A stretch of 64,000 bases of DNA from JBGOTP01 sp963717075. Its GTDB lineage: Bacteria; Acidobacteriota; Vicinamibacteria; Vicinamibacterales; CAVVIG01. A program made the translations under genes and the position numbers. Under the pieces are notes generated by a model. It was not told the origin of the DNA, searched no databases, and saw only the letters and a list, made by a program, of their open reading frames with translations. The stretch covers positions 620,001-684,000 of the forward strand of contig CAVQVI010000007.1 of assembly GCA_963717075.1 (NCBI GenBank), given 5' to 3'. Shown piece by piece: positions 8,162 to 16,573 of this stretch; the stretch's first letter is position 1, and each line of letters starts with the position of its first letter.

Positions 8162-8959
8162 ATGAGAGCGATGTCGCTTTTGTTTGTGATCATGCTTTGG
8201 TGCGGCTCAAGCTTTGCTCAGCAATCGGTCATGTTGGAGGATCTGACCACAACTGAAATACAGGCGGCAATCGCGAAAGGCAAGACGACGGCTTTTCTGT
8301 ACGTCGGAGGGGTACATGAAAATCAGATAACTCCTGAGGGTAGCGCCGAGGACGCGGTTGCCACCGGCAAGCACAACTTCGTGGGTAACTATATCGCCCG
8401 CCGTGTCGCCGAAGATCTGGGGAACGCTTTGGCCGTGATGTTTCCCCACTCGCCGCAGGGCGATCCGGTCAAGAAAACGGTTCACATGCGTTTTGCGGGG
8501 ACAATGACTCTCACGGATGAGACATTTGAACGCGCGTGCCGCGACATTGCCATGAGCCTCATTGCTGCAGGATTCAAGAACGTGTTTATCGCTGGCGATC
8601 ATGGTCTTACGGGTCAGAACCTGATGAAGAAAGTGGCTGCTGAGCTCGATAGTGAGTGGTCGTCGAAGGGCGTGCACGTATCATTCATCCCCGTCTACGA
8701 CGAAGCGAAGATTCAAATGCGAGAGTACCTGACGAAGTTAAATGTACCGGACAAACGTCAAGTTCCGCTGGAAGATGCTGCGGAAGTGCTTGCGGTCAAT
8801 AAAGAAAACCGATGGGTTCGAAAGGAAAAGCTCCCGCCAGAAATTGCGAAACTGGCGTCGCCGGAAGTGGGTAAGGTGCTTGTGGATCAGAAAATCAACA
8901 TTGCGGTGAAGTATATTCGCAGTCATGTCGCAAATACGGTGGGTGACACTAAACGCTGA
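8162..8959 (+). CDS. Secreted creatininase-family protein (divergent)
   Basis: 265 residues. ATG 8162 follows a GAGGGG ribosome site; an in-frame GTG lies 6 bases earlier. Residues 1-20 are a signal peptide ending SFAQQ. The body follows the creatininase/creatinine amidohydrolase plan: a strand leading to GGVHENQ, a second metal segment GKHNFVGNYIARRVAED, HMRFAGTMTLTDETFE and NVFIAGDHGLTGQN. The canonical E-x-HG-x-HLP motif is altered, so the zinc site may differ and the substrate is open. Lower GC and different codon use from the neighbours (AAA, TTT, GAA frequent) suggest a different history. Confidence 0.6.
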   Translation: MRAMSLLFVIMLWCGSSFAQQSVMLEDLTTTEIQAAIAKGKTTAFLYVGGVHENQITPEGSAEDAVATGKHNFVGNYIARRVAEDLGNALAVMFPHSPQGDPVKKTVHMRFAGTMTLTDETFERACRDIAMSLIAAGFKNVFIAGDHGLTGQNLMKKVAAELDSEWSSKGVHVSFIPVYDEAKIQMREYLTKLNVPDKRQVPLEDAAEVLAVNKENRWVRKEKLPPEIAKLASPEVGKVLVDQKINIAVKYIRSHVANTVGDTKR

Positions 8960-9138
8960 CAGAGTGTCCGAGAACAGTTGACTGGTTCTCATCGTACCTC
9001 CATTGTCATCCGCGCGACATGGACGTGGTGCGGCGTGGCTTCGGCTCGGTGGTTCGCCTGTTCCGCGCTTCGACCGTAGTCCGTCACGGCAGCCCAGGGC
9101 ACACTGATCGGAGGCTGCGCTAAGATCAGCGCAGTCCG

Positions 9139-12076
9139 ATGACTCAGGTGCAGTGGAAGAGCCTGTACGCCCGGCGCGCGCAGTCCCTGCGCAGCTCCGC
9201 GATCCGCGATCTTCAAGAGATCGTCCGCCAGCCTGGAATGATCTCATTCGCAGGCGGGATGCCGGCTGACGAGCTCTTCCCGATTGACGAACTTCGCCAG
9301 GCCTGCGAACGCATCCTGCGCGACTCAGGAGCGCAGGCGCTTCAGGTACGGCTCGACCGGAGGCGTGCCGGCCCTGCGCGAGGCCATTGCCAGCCGTTGC
9401 AGCCGCAAGGATCCCGGCGTCACAGCCGAGAACGTGCTCGTCACGACGGGCTCGCAGCAGGCCCTCGATCTCATCGGACGCGTATTCATCGACGCCGGGG
9501 ACACCGTCGTAGTCGAGCGTCCGACGTACGTGGGTGCGCTCCAGGCCTGGAACACGTGCTCCGCCCGATACCACTCCGTCGAACTCGACGGCGACGGCAT
9601 GCGGATTGACCCGCTCGAGTCTGCGACGGCACGTGCGGCCAAGTTCATCTACACGATTCCCACCTTCCACAATCCGACCGGGGCGGTCATGTCGGGCGAA
9701 CGCAGGCGCGGGCTCGTGCACCTGGCTTCGTGGCTGGGCGTGCCGATTGTCGAGGACGATCCTTACGGCGCGCTGCGGTACGACGGCGAGGTCGTCGAGT
9801 CCCTGTTTGTGACCGACAGGCAGGAGCGGCGCGCAGCCGGCGATCGGGCTGGCAACGTTTTGTATCTTGGGACGTTCTCGAAGCTGCTCGCACCTGGCCT
9901 GCGCGTCGGCTGGGTGGTTGGCCCTGCCGAAGTGATCGCGCAGCTCGGCCAGGCAAAGCAAAGCGCTGATCTGCACACAAGCGCGTTTGCTCAATTGCTC
10001 GCCCTCGAAATGCTGAAGACGGGCTTTCTCGATGATCACGTCGTTCGGCTGCGGCGGGAGTACACGGTCCGCCGCGACGCGATGCTCGCGGCCATGTCGG
10101 CGTCGTTCCCCGCCAGTGTCAATTGGACGCGGCCTTCTGGCGGTCTGTACGTCTGGGCCACGCTGCCAGACCACGTAGACGCGGCTGACGTCCTCCAGTA
10201 TGCCCTTTCGAAGAAGGTGGCGTTCGTGCCAGGGGCGTCGTTCTTTCCGGAGGGCGGAGGCGCGGCGTCGATGCGCCTCAACTTTACACATGCGTCGCCG
10301 GACCTGATACGAGAGGGCATCTCGCGCCTCGGACAAGTCATCGGCGACATGGTGCACCGCGCACGACCTGTGATGGCTCACGCCGCACCGGCCGCAACCC
10401 GGCGAGGCACGGGGGCCGACGCGATCGCTGCCACGCTGGCGGCACTGGGCGTCCGGCATGTCTTCGGGGTCGGCGGGGCCAACATCGAGGATCTGTACCT
10501 CGCAGTGCAAAAGCGACGGCCCGAGATGATGGCGGTCCTCGACAAGCACGAGCACTCGGCGGGAACAGCCGCAGATGCCTACGCGCGCGTCAGCCGATCG
10601 CTCGGCGTCGTCATGACCACATCCGGCGGCGGGGCCGCAAATCTGGTGTCGGCTCTCGCCGAGTCACGCGCGTCCTATGTGCCCGTCCTCGCGATCGTCG
10701 GCGAGCCACCCATCCCGCTTCAGGGACGCGGAGCCTTTCAGGACACGTCCGGTCTTGGTCGATCCGTCGATGTCCGCAGAGTCTTCGCCGGGGTATCGGT
10801 GTGGTGTGAGCGCGCCCGGAGCGCCGCCGACCTGCCGGTGCTCGTCGAGGCAGCGACTCGGGCCGCGTTGCAGCACAGCGCTCCGGCGGTCCTCCTCGTG
10901 GCCAAGGACCTGCAGCAGGCAACTGTCGACTTCGCTGCCGATCGACAGACTGACCTGCGGGTGCAACCGCCGTCCGCCCCAGAGCCTGAGGCGCTGCACC
11001 AGGCGTCGGACCTGCTCCGCAACGCATCGGTTGTCGTCATCGCAGGGGACGAAGTCGCCAGGGCGGGCGTGCAGGACGACCTTCGCACGCTGGCGGTAGC
11101 ACTCAACGCCCGCGTAGCCGTGACGCCAGATGCCAGGGACGCGTTCGACAACCTGGATCCCCTCTTTTCGGGTGTCGCTGGCGCCATGGGCCACGAAGAC
11201 GCAGCTCGAGCGATCGCTGGCGCCGACGTGTACCTGCTCGTCGGCACGCGTCTCCCCCTGGTCGCCCGCCAGGGACATGAAGCGTTTCTGGAAGCCAAGC
11301 CTGTCATCTCGATCGCACGCGAGGCGCCATTCGTCGTGTCCCGGCGGGCCATTCACCTGACCGGCAGCCTCGGCCACGTCCTGCGAGCGCTGAGATCTGA
11401 GCTGGTCGACGCCGCGCGCCGGACTGTGGCGCCGACTGCTCCACCAGCGAGGGAATCGTCTCAGGTTGCGACATCGTTCGGGTCCGAAGGGATCTTGCAG
11501 GCCATCGAGCGAGCGACCCCCGAGGACGGAGTCGTGCTGATCGACGCCGGCAACACAGGCGCTCACGCGGTGCACTACCTGCGTTCGCCTCGCCACGGAC
11601 ATTGGCTGGTGGCGATGGGCATGGCCGGCATGGGATACACCTTCGGGGCAGCGATCGGCGCCGCCTTCTCCTCCGGCCGGCGGACGCTGGTCCTGGCAGG
11701 CGATGGGGCCTTCTTCATGCACGGGCTCGAGATTCATACGGCGGTTCAGCACCAGCTGCCGATCACGTACGTCATCTTCAACAACAAGGCTCACGGCATG
11801 TGTCTGGTGCGCGAACGCCTGCTGCTCGGTCAGGAAAGCGGTTACAACGTGTTCAGGGACTCGCAGATCGGTAAGGGGCTAGCGGCGATCTTTCCAGGGC
11901 TCCGAGCATCAGACTGCACCTCCTTGCAGGAGCTCGAGCAGGCGCTGGCGTCTGCGGGCGATGGCCCCGTCGTCATCTGCGCGGAGCTTCCCGGAATCGA
12001 GATTCCGCCCTTCGTGGCATTCAAGGCAGCGCTCGCGGCGCGCACGACGGCTGAGAGAGGGGCGCCTCGAACATGA
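9139..12076 (+). CDS. Aminotransferase-ThDP enzyme fusion (one frameshift)
   Basis: ATG 9139 opens a PLP fold-type I aminotransferase of the 2-aminoadipate/LysN kind. The frame breaks at GG 9345-9346 (one extra G) and continues cleanly, giving about 978 residues when corrected. Aminotransferase: YGSTGGVPALREAI, NVLVTTGSQQALDL, FHNPTG, and GTFSKLLAPGLRVGW with the PLP lysine near 248. From about 425 a complete ThDP-dependent enzyme of the acetolactate-synthase superfamily follows: KHEHSAGTAADAYAR with the activating Glu near 471, a middle domain, and GDGAFFMHGLEIHTAVQ...FNN (about 854-882), the ThDP-Mg motif. An amino donor/acceptor step fused to a C-C bond-forming or decarboxylating step is uncommon. 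The 3' end overlaps the next gene by 4 bases (ATGA), so it heads an operon. Confidence 0.8.
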
Positions 12077-12729
12077 AGACCTGCGATGCCGGCGCACTGG
12101 AGGGAGTACCGGGACTGATTCGGTGCGAGGAGTACAACCGGGAAGCGCTCGCCGAGCATCTCACCGAAATGACCCACACCGTGTATCCGCACGACCAGGT
12201 CTACGGCAAGTACTGCACTGTGCACGAGCACATCGACTGCCCTCCTTGCGATGTGTTCGCCTACATGCAGAATCCCTACAGTCTGCTGGAGTGGACCTAC
12301 AGCGTTCGCCGGCTGCGACCGGCGGGCGCGGATGGCCTTCTGGTGGGCGAGGACGGCGAACGCACGCCCATCTACTGCCGCACCGTCGCAAACGCGAACG
12401 CGCTGACCGTGGACTACTTCTGCGCCTGGGATCAGGGCGACGAACTCTGGATGGTCTACCTCAATCGCATCGTCCCGGCCGAGCTGGCGCTCAAACGTCC
12501 GGGCTCGGTCGTCATCTGGAGCAACTGCCACCATCCGTACTACGCGAAGAACCCGTTTCCGCAGTTGTCGGCCGACAAGAAACGCACGTGGGTTGGTGAG
12601 CTGTGGCCGCTCTTCTACGCGGGCCACACGATCGAGTTGAGGAACCTGAAGGCCATCCTGGAGCATCGCCATCGTCACGGGCTGCCGATCGGGCCCGCGC
12701 TCATGGACGTTGAGGACACAAGAGCGTGA
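12073..12729 (+). CDS. SRPBCC-fold (polyketide cyclase-like) protein
   Basis: 218 residues; the start ATG overlaps the stop of the aminotransferase-ThDP gene. The segment KYCTVHEHIDCPPCDVFAYM then NPYSLLEWTYSVRRL is the opening strand and helix of START/SRPBCC proteins, whose cavity binds a hydrophobic ligand; some are polyketide cyclases or aromatases. A long C-terminal half rich in Trp, Tyr and His follows. Its position between a ThDP fusion and a KAS III-like gene, overlapping both by 4 bases, argues that it acts on an intermediate of the same pathway. The ligand is unknown. Confidence 0.65.
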   Translation: MKTCDAGALEGVPGLIRCEEYNREALAEHLTEMTHTVYPHDQVYGKYCTVHEHIDCPPCDVFAYMQNPYSLLEWTYSVRRLRPAGADGLLVGEDGERTPIYCRTVANANALTVDYFCAWDQGDELWMVYLNRIVPAELALKRPGSVVIWSNCHHPYYAKNPFPQLSADKKRTWVGELWPLFYAGHTIELRNLKAILEHRHRHGLPIGPALMDVEDTRA

Positions 12730-13721
12730 ACCCGGTCAGCCTGGTCGGCGCCGCCAGCTACCTGCCTGAACGCGTGGTCGTCAACGACTACTTCGCGGAG
12801 GGCACCGCCGCGCGCCGGGGCATGTTCACGGCGCCAACGACCCGGCGCCATGTCACCCCGGACGACACGCCGACGACGATGATCGAGCGCGCGACGTCGC
12901 GGCTCGTCGACAAACTCAACCTGGACCCGGCCAAGGACTTCGACATCGTCTTCACGAACGTCACCATTCCGGATCAGCCTTTCACCGGCTGCGGCGCCGA
13001 AGTGGCATACCGGATTGGCAGCCGCGCTCGGTGGGTCGTGGACCTCCACAACTCGGGCTGCGTCGCGTTCATCTATATGCTGGAGCTGGCGCGTATTCTG
13101 ATGGAGCAGACGGACGCGCGTGGCGCGCTGCTCTGCAACGTTCAGAATGCGGCCGGGCGCATCTTCTCTCAACCGGAGGTGCGGCTCACGTCGCAGGCCC
13201 CCGTCCCGGGAGATGGCTGCGGTGTCGGCTATGTCGCCGCGAGCGACATCTCACCAGTTCTGTCGGTCCTGCATCGCACGCACGGGGAATTCGCGAGCGA
13301 CATGGTGGTGAGCGCCGACGATGGCCGGCGCTACTGGGAGCCTGGGATGTCGCCCTTCAAGGTGGCATTCACCGAGGAACGCGTGGCGTCGATCATCACC
13401 AGAGGGAATCGGCTCGTTCCGGAAGTCGTCGCGGAAGGATGCGTTGCGGCCGGCGTGCAGCCACGAGACATCGATCTCCTGATCACCAACCAGCCCAATC
13501 CCATCTTTCTGAGGAACTGGCGCGAGGCGCTCGAGCTGCCGCCCGAGGCGCATCACGACACCTACGACAAGTACGGGAACCTCTTCGGCGCGGCGATTCC
13601 CATCAACCTGGAAGACGCCCTCGACCACGGCAAGCTGTCGCCGGGCGATCTGCTGGCGCTCGGCGGGTTCTCGCACGCCGGCGACTACTCCGCGGCCGCA
13701 CTCATTCGGTGGGGGCGATAG
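12726..13721 (+). CDS. KAS III-like thiolase-fold enzyme with altered triad
   Basis: 331 residues, GTG start overlapping the previous stop (GTGA). The fold is that of 3-oxoacyl-ACP synthase III: opening VSLVGAASYLPERVV, the nucleophile in LHNSGCVAFIYMLELA (Cys112), and DKYGNLFGAAIPINLEDAL with the triad Asn near 285. Where KAS III has His in the H-Q-A-N motif, this protein has TNQPNPI, so His is Asn (residue 255). The Cys-His-Asn decarboxylating triad is therefore incomplete, which suggests acyl transfer or a non-decarboxylative condensation rather than fatty-acid initiation. Last gene of the operon. Confidence 0.75.
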   Translation: MNPVSLVGAASYLPERVVVNDYFAEGTAARRGMFTAPTTRRHVTPDDTPTTMIERATSRLVDKLNLDPAKDFDIVFTNVTIPDQPFTGCGAEVAYRIGSRARWVVDLHNSGCVAFIYMLELARILMEQTDARGALLCNVQNAAGRIFSQPEVRLTSQAPVPGDGCGVGYVAASDISPVLSVLHRTHGEFASDMVVSADDGRRYWEPGMSPFKVAFTEERVASIITRGNRLVPEVVAEGCVAAGVQPRDIDLLITNQPNPIFLRNWREALELPPEAHHDTYDKYGNLFGAAIPINLEDALDHGKLSPGDLLALGGFSHAGDYSAAALIRWGR

Positions 13722-13784
13722 CCTGCACCAACGCGTGGCTTGCCGACCGAAGTTCGCGTCTCTGGCACGCGTGAGCGAAGGTCG

Positions 13785-13861
13785 GTGAGCCAAACGTTCG
13801 CCAGTTGGAACCAGGTTGCTGGTTGGCTACGCCGTTTGGAGGACTGAGATCGGCTGCTTGA
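13785..13861 (+). repeat. 26-codon repeat element, copy A (one base missing)
   Basis: Begins GTG AGC CAA ACG and reads MSQTFASWNQVAGWLRRLE before a missing base causes an early TGA at 13845-13847. Restoring one base gives LRSAA and a stop at 13859-13861, matching the other copies. Partially palindromic DNA (CCGACC 13743-13748 with GGTCGG 13780-13785) ends exactly on the first G of the start codon. A vapC remnant follows on the opposite strand. Confidence 0.7.
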
Positions 13862-13898
13862 GAATGCCGGCCAGAAGTGCACCGCCCCTGACATCAGA

Positions 13899-14100
13899 TT
13901 AGATCGGGACAATCTGAACAAGGCCGGCGAGGCCGCTGAAGTCGTCCGGGTTCCGAATGTAGAGTGGCAGACCAGCCGCGACAGCCGTCGCCGCGATCAA
14001 GAGATCGACTGCCCGACGGCCGCGTGCCTTACGTCGACATCCTTCCGGAAGCGCGCGCGGGCGATGCGAGGCGCTCCGGTGAAGGCGGTGGCAGTCGGAC
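13899..14100 (-). pseudogene. vapC/antitoxin remnant, internally deleted copy of the 20.7-21.4 kb module
   Basis: The last 44 residues of a PIN-domain toxin (GRRAVDLLIAATAVAAGLPL, ending VQIVPI) are nearly identical to those of the intact vapC at 20736. About 135 bases in, the match jumps to the antitoxin end (FTGAPRIARARFRKDVD), so some 300 bases containing the toxin's N-terminal part are missing. The flanking DNA, including the 26-codon repeat, is also shared with 20.6-20.8 kb. No functional protein can be made. Confidence 0.75.
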
Positions 14101-14124
14101 TCATCGCGGCCGGATTTCGCGCGG

Positions 14125-14485
14125 TCAGCGCGATGCCTTCGTCCGAGTCGTTCGCGTGGGTGCGTCTTTGCGAGGGCGTCCGCCGAGCCGGCCATTGGCA
14201 CGCGAGGCACGCGCCTTCGCGTCGCTGCGCTTCGCGCCCACCAGCGCGGCAACGCCAACGACGCTGATTCGCGTCTTCCCTCTGATCGGAGACGCGTGCG
14301 ACGCGGACTCGTGCGTCTGGCCGACTGGCCGGGTGCGCGTTCAGGTAATCCGTCAGCACCGCGCGGATGGCGCGTTCGGCCTTCGCGTGCGAATCGGCCG
14401 CGGCATATACGGGCAGCCCCGGCACGTAGGCGCTCACGGCGCCGCTCTCTTCGGTTTCGAGGACGATCGGGTAGAGCATTGTCAT
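14125..14485 (-). CDS. hicB: HicB-type antitoxin (frameshifted in this assembly)
   Basis: ATG 14485 overlaps the hicA stop (ATGA), the normal hicAB layout. The first half reads LYPIVLETEESGAVSAYVPG then LPVYAAADSHAKAERAIRAV, the HicB partial RNase H-like fold. At about 14281 one extra base shifts the frame. The next frame continues GKTRISVVGVAALVGAKRS and RASRANGRLGGRPRK, a basic tail typical of these antitoxins, to the stop at 14125. The total length is 3n+1, which supports a single-base insertion. HicB neutralises HicA and represses the operon. It is either a real knock-out or a sequencing error. Confidence 0.75.
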
Positions 14486-14667
14486 TCGACACCCGCCTCG
14501 CGCAGGATGCGATTGCCGAGCCGCCCGGCATCTTTCTTCGTGTGAACCGCCACCCACACTTCCTTGCCGGTCGTGGGGTGCTTCAGCAGCAGGTGGCTGC
14601 CTTTCCCTGACCGGACCTCGACGAACCCCGCAGCCTTCAGCTTGCGGATCACCTCGGCCCACGTCAC
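14482..14667 (-). CDS. hicA: HicA mRNA interferase toxin
   Basis: 61 residues, GTG start at 14667. The protein has the small double-stranded RNA-binding fold of HicA: AEVIRKLKAAGFVEVRSGKG, SHLLLKHPTTGKEV, then HTKKDAGRLGNRILREAGV. The G-S-H with catalytic His (about residue 25) is intact. HicA cleaves mRNA on ribosomes until blocked by HicB. It precedes hicB with a 4-base overlap. If the hicB frameshift is real, an unneutralised active toxin would be hard to tolerate, which favours an assembly error. Confidence 0.85.
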   Translation of the reverse strand: MTWAEVIRKLKAAGFVEVRSGKGSHLLLKHPTTGKEVWVAVHTKKDAGRLGNRILREAGVE

Positions 14668-14802
14668 CCTGCAGATCGTAAACCTACCGCTAGGTTTCGT
14701 CAATGTGCTGATCGAGTGCTCGGAACCGACGGGTTCGATTCCTATCTGCGATAGCGGCCGACACCCCCCACACGTGCTTGATAGTGTTGGAAAAGTGGAA
14801 TG

Positions 14803-14916
14803 GTGAGCCAAATGTTCACGAGTTGGAACCGGATCGCGCCGTGGCGGCGCCGGCTCGATCAACTGCGGGCGCCCGCGACCGGCCCTCGCGGTTGCTATTC
14901 CAAGCCGAGAACCTGA
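14803..14916 (+). repeat. 26-codon repeat element, copy B (stop lost)
   Basis: GTG AGC CAA ATG; reads MSQMFTSWNRIAPWRRRLDQ then LRAPA where the other copies stop, and runs 12 codons further to TGA at 14914-14916. A ribosome-site-like GGAAAAG lies about 13 bases before the start. About 80 bases of leader (from TTCGATTCCTAT near 14733) resemble the leader of copy E. It abuts the 3' end of a PIN-toxin gene on the other strand. Confidence 0.65.
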
Positions 14917-15301
14917 ACCCGTCCGTATTGTCGGAAATGATGGTCGAAGGTGAAGGCTCGCAGGACGTGGCGCGCGTCCAGGACCGCGAACGAGATGGCA
15001 TCGCACAGGGTCCAGTCCTTGTCGGTGTGTCGAGCCAGGATGTCCTTGGCGTTGTGCTCTTCCGCAGGGAGTACGGGCACGACCGGCAGGCCCGCTGTCA
15101 GCAGCCATTGACGGGCAATCGTTCTGCCGAGCTTCCTGACCAGCAACGCGTGAGCCTCGGCTTCGACATAGTTGGTGATGAAGCTCGGACGCTTTTCCGA
15201 CGCGATCGTGCGGGCCACGGAGACCGCGCGTGCGTGGTCCGCGCGTCTGCGTCAAGCAAAGCGAGCATGGCGCTCGAATCCCAGAGAACGGCGCGGGTCA
15301 C
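14895..15301 (-). CDS. PIN-domain toxin (VapC-like), one frameshift
   Basis: ATG 15301 overlaps the upstream HTH gene by 4 bases. The start reads VLWDSSAMLALLDADARTTH with the first PIN aspartate. The frame then slips at about 15220-15235 and continues VARTIASEKRPSFITNYVEA, ending with CDAISFAVLDARHVLRAFTF, which holds the distal Asp residues, and the stop at 14895. PIN toxins are Mg-dependent RNases. The corrected length is about 135 residues, normal for the family. Its partner is the small HTH protein next to it. Confidence 0.7.
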
Positions 15302-15585
15302 CGATCGAGAATGGCGTGCTTGTCGCGGGCGCCAGGCGTCCGGCCCCCGCCCCGCCCGGCGCCGACGAGACGAAAGATCGGGTGGTCGTCAGAAAACGCA
15401 GACAGCTCAGCGGTTCGGCGCCGCCGTGTTCGGGTGCGGACCGCGGTCGCTTGGACGAGACGCCGTCCCCCTCGCCGTACGCTCCGCAGCTCGCCCCGCT
15501 GAATCAGGCGCCAGACGGTCGAGCGTGACACGCCCAGCGCTCGCCCGGCCTCCTCCACGGTGATCAATCCCTCAGCCACGCCCAC
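15298..15585 (-). CDS. Small HTH (excisionase/MerR-like) protein, probable antitoxin
   Basis: 95 residues. LITVEEAGRALGVSRSTVWR then LIQRGELRSVRRGGRRLV is the winged-helix DNA-binding motif of the excisionase/AlpA/MerR-like family that pairs with PIN toxins. A basic, disordered tail (RTRTRRRRTAEL) follows. The 4-base overlap with the PIN gene and the gene order (antitoxin first) support a toxin-antitoxin operon, with this protein as both antitoxin and autorepressor. Function is inferred from family and position. Confidence 0.7.
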   Translation of the reverse strand: MGVAEGLITVEEAGRALGVSRSTVWRLIQRGELRSVRRGGRRLVQATAVRTRTRRRRTAELSAFSDDHPIFRLVGAGRGGGRTPGARDKHAILDR

Positions 15586-15650
15586 ATCGTCTCACGACCA
15601 TCTCATTGTCTCATCGTCTCATCCTTCGCCCGTGGCGACCCTGGTCACCT

Positions 15651-16121
15651 CTATTTGTTCATTGCAATCGTGTAGTCGTACCAGTCGACGATCTTGCCGT
15701 CCTTGACGTAGAAGACCCCGACGCCGTGCCACGACCTGAACTCGCCGCTGGTGATATGGTCGATACGCTCGTTGACGACCATTGGACCCTTGGCGAAGGT
15801 CTCGAGCACGTCCCAGCGACCGGCACGGCCGATGAAGGACCTGATGCGGGCCGTGACCTGCTCACGCCCCTTGATTGGTTCGGCCGTCTCGATTGGACGA
15901 TAGGTGACGTTTTCGGCCAGCGGCGCGAGGGCTTTCGCCAGGTCGCGCTCGCCAAACGCCGCACAAAAGGCGTTGACGATCTGCACGTTGGCTTTCTCAG
16001 CCACCGACCACTCCGCGGCCTCGGCCCGCCTGGTCAAACCCGACGCAAGCACAAGGCCCAGGCCCGCCGCCCCCGTCGTGACGAACGCACGACGACTCGC
16101 CGCATTCCGTGTCTTCACCAT
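15651..16121 (-). CDS. Tat-exported SnoaL/limonene-epoxide hydrolase-like protein
   Basis: 156 residues from ATG 16121, which follows GGAGGGGG; a longer frame to 16337 is not leader-like. Residues 1-33 carry a twin-arginine signal (ASRRAFVTTGAAGLGLVLAS). The rest is one NTF2-like alpha+beta cone: IVNAFCAAFGERDLAKALAP, ENVTYRP, KGREQVTARIRSF, then GVGVFYVKDGKIVDWYDY, the pattern of SnoaL and limonene-1,2-epoxide hydrolase families. Export of such a protein is seen in catabolic clusters. It lies divergent from the SDR gene, so a shared regulatory region at 16122-16573 is likely. Confidence 0.75.
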   Translation of the reverse strand: MVKTRNAASRRAFVTTGAAGLGLVLASGLTRRAEAAEWSVAEKANVQIVNAFCAAFGERDLAKALAPLAENVTYRPIETAEPIKGREQVTARIRSFIGRAGRWDVLETFAKGPMVVNERIDHITSGEFRSWHGVGVFYVKDGKIVDWYDYTIAMNK

Positions 16122-16573
16122 CGTGCCCCCTCCAGTCTGAGCGACCATTGTCCACCGCGGAGTGTTCGTCGAACACATGCTGCCGAAGCCCTTCCCCCTT
16201 CGACAGCATTGCGTTGATTCTGCGACTGTTTGCTTTTTTACGGTCGCAGCGATCATATGGAGGTGGCGAATACGCGTCAATCCGTTTTGCGATTCATGAC
16301 CGGTCACATGTGATGTGACTCGTGGTAAAAAGCGCACAGCCCGTGGCGCTGGGCGAAGGTTGCTGACAACGCAGTGAGGGCCTTCGCGTCAAAGGCGCTT
16401 GACGTGAATGAGCAGAACAATCATGCGCGAGGTCACGCGCGGCAAAGGGGGTAAGGCGTTTGCCGGCGTGCGTGTTTGGCGAAGATTTCCACGGCCTGTG
16501 GTGCCGCGTCCGATGACTGCTTTGCATCTAGGCAAGCCGGGGAAACCTACAACTACTACAGGAGGACAAGTTG
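16122..16573. other. Divergent intergenic region between SnoaL-like and SDR genes
   Basis: About 450 bases with no convincing gene in any frame. It must carry both divergent promoters. The SDR ribosome site CAGGAGGACAAG is at its right end (16558-16570). I saw no clear operator palindrome. Confidence 0.5.

Noticed and set aside
8738..10555. 605-codon open frame on the minus strand
   Set aside because: It lies antisense to the aminotransferase and creatininase genes, has no domain motifs, and arises from GC-rich third-position bias.
14728..14745. GGTTCGATTCC in the leader of repeat copy B as a tRNA T-loop
   Set aside because: No acceptor, D or anticodon arm can be built around it; the resemblance is local.
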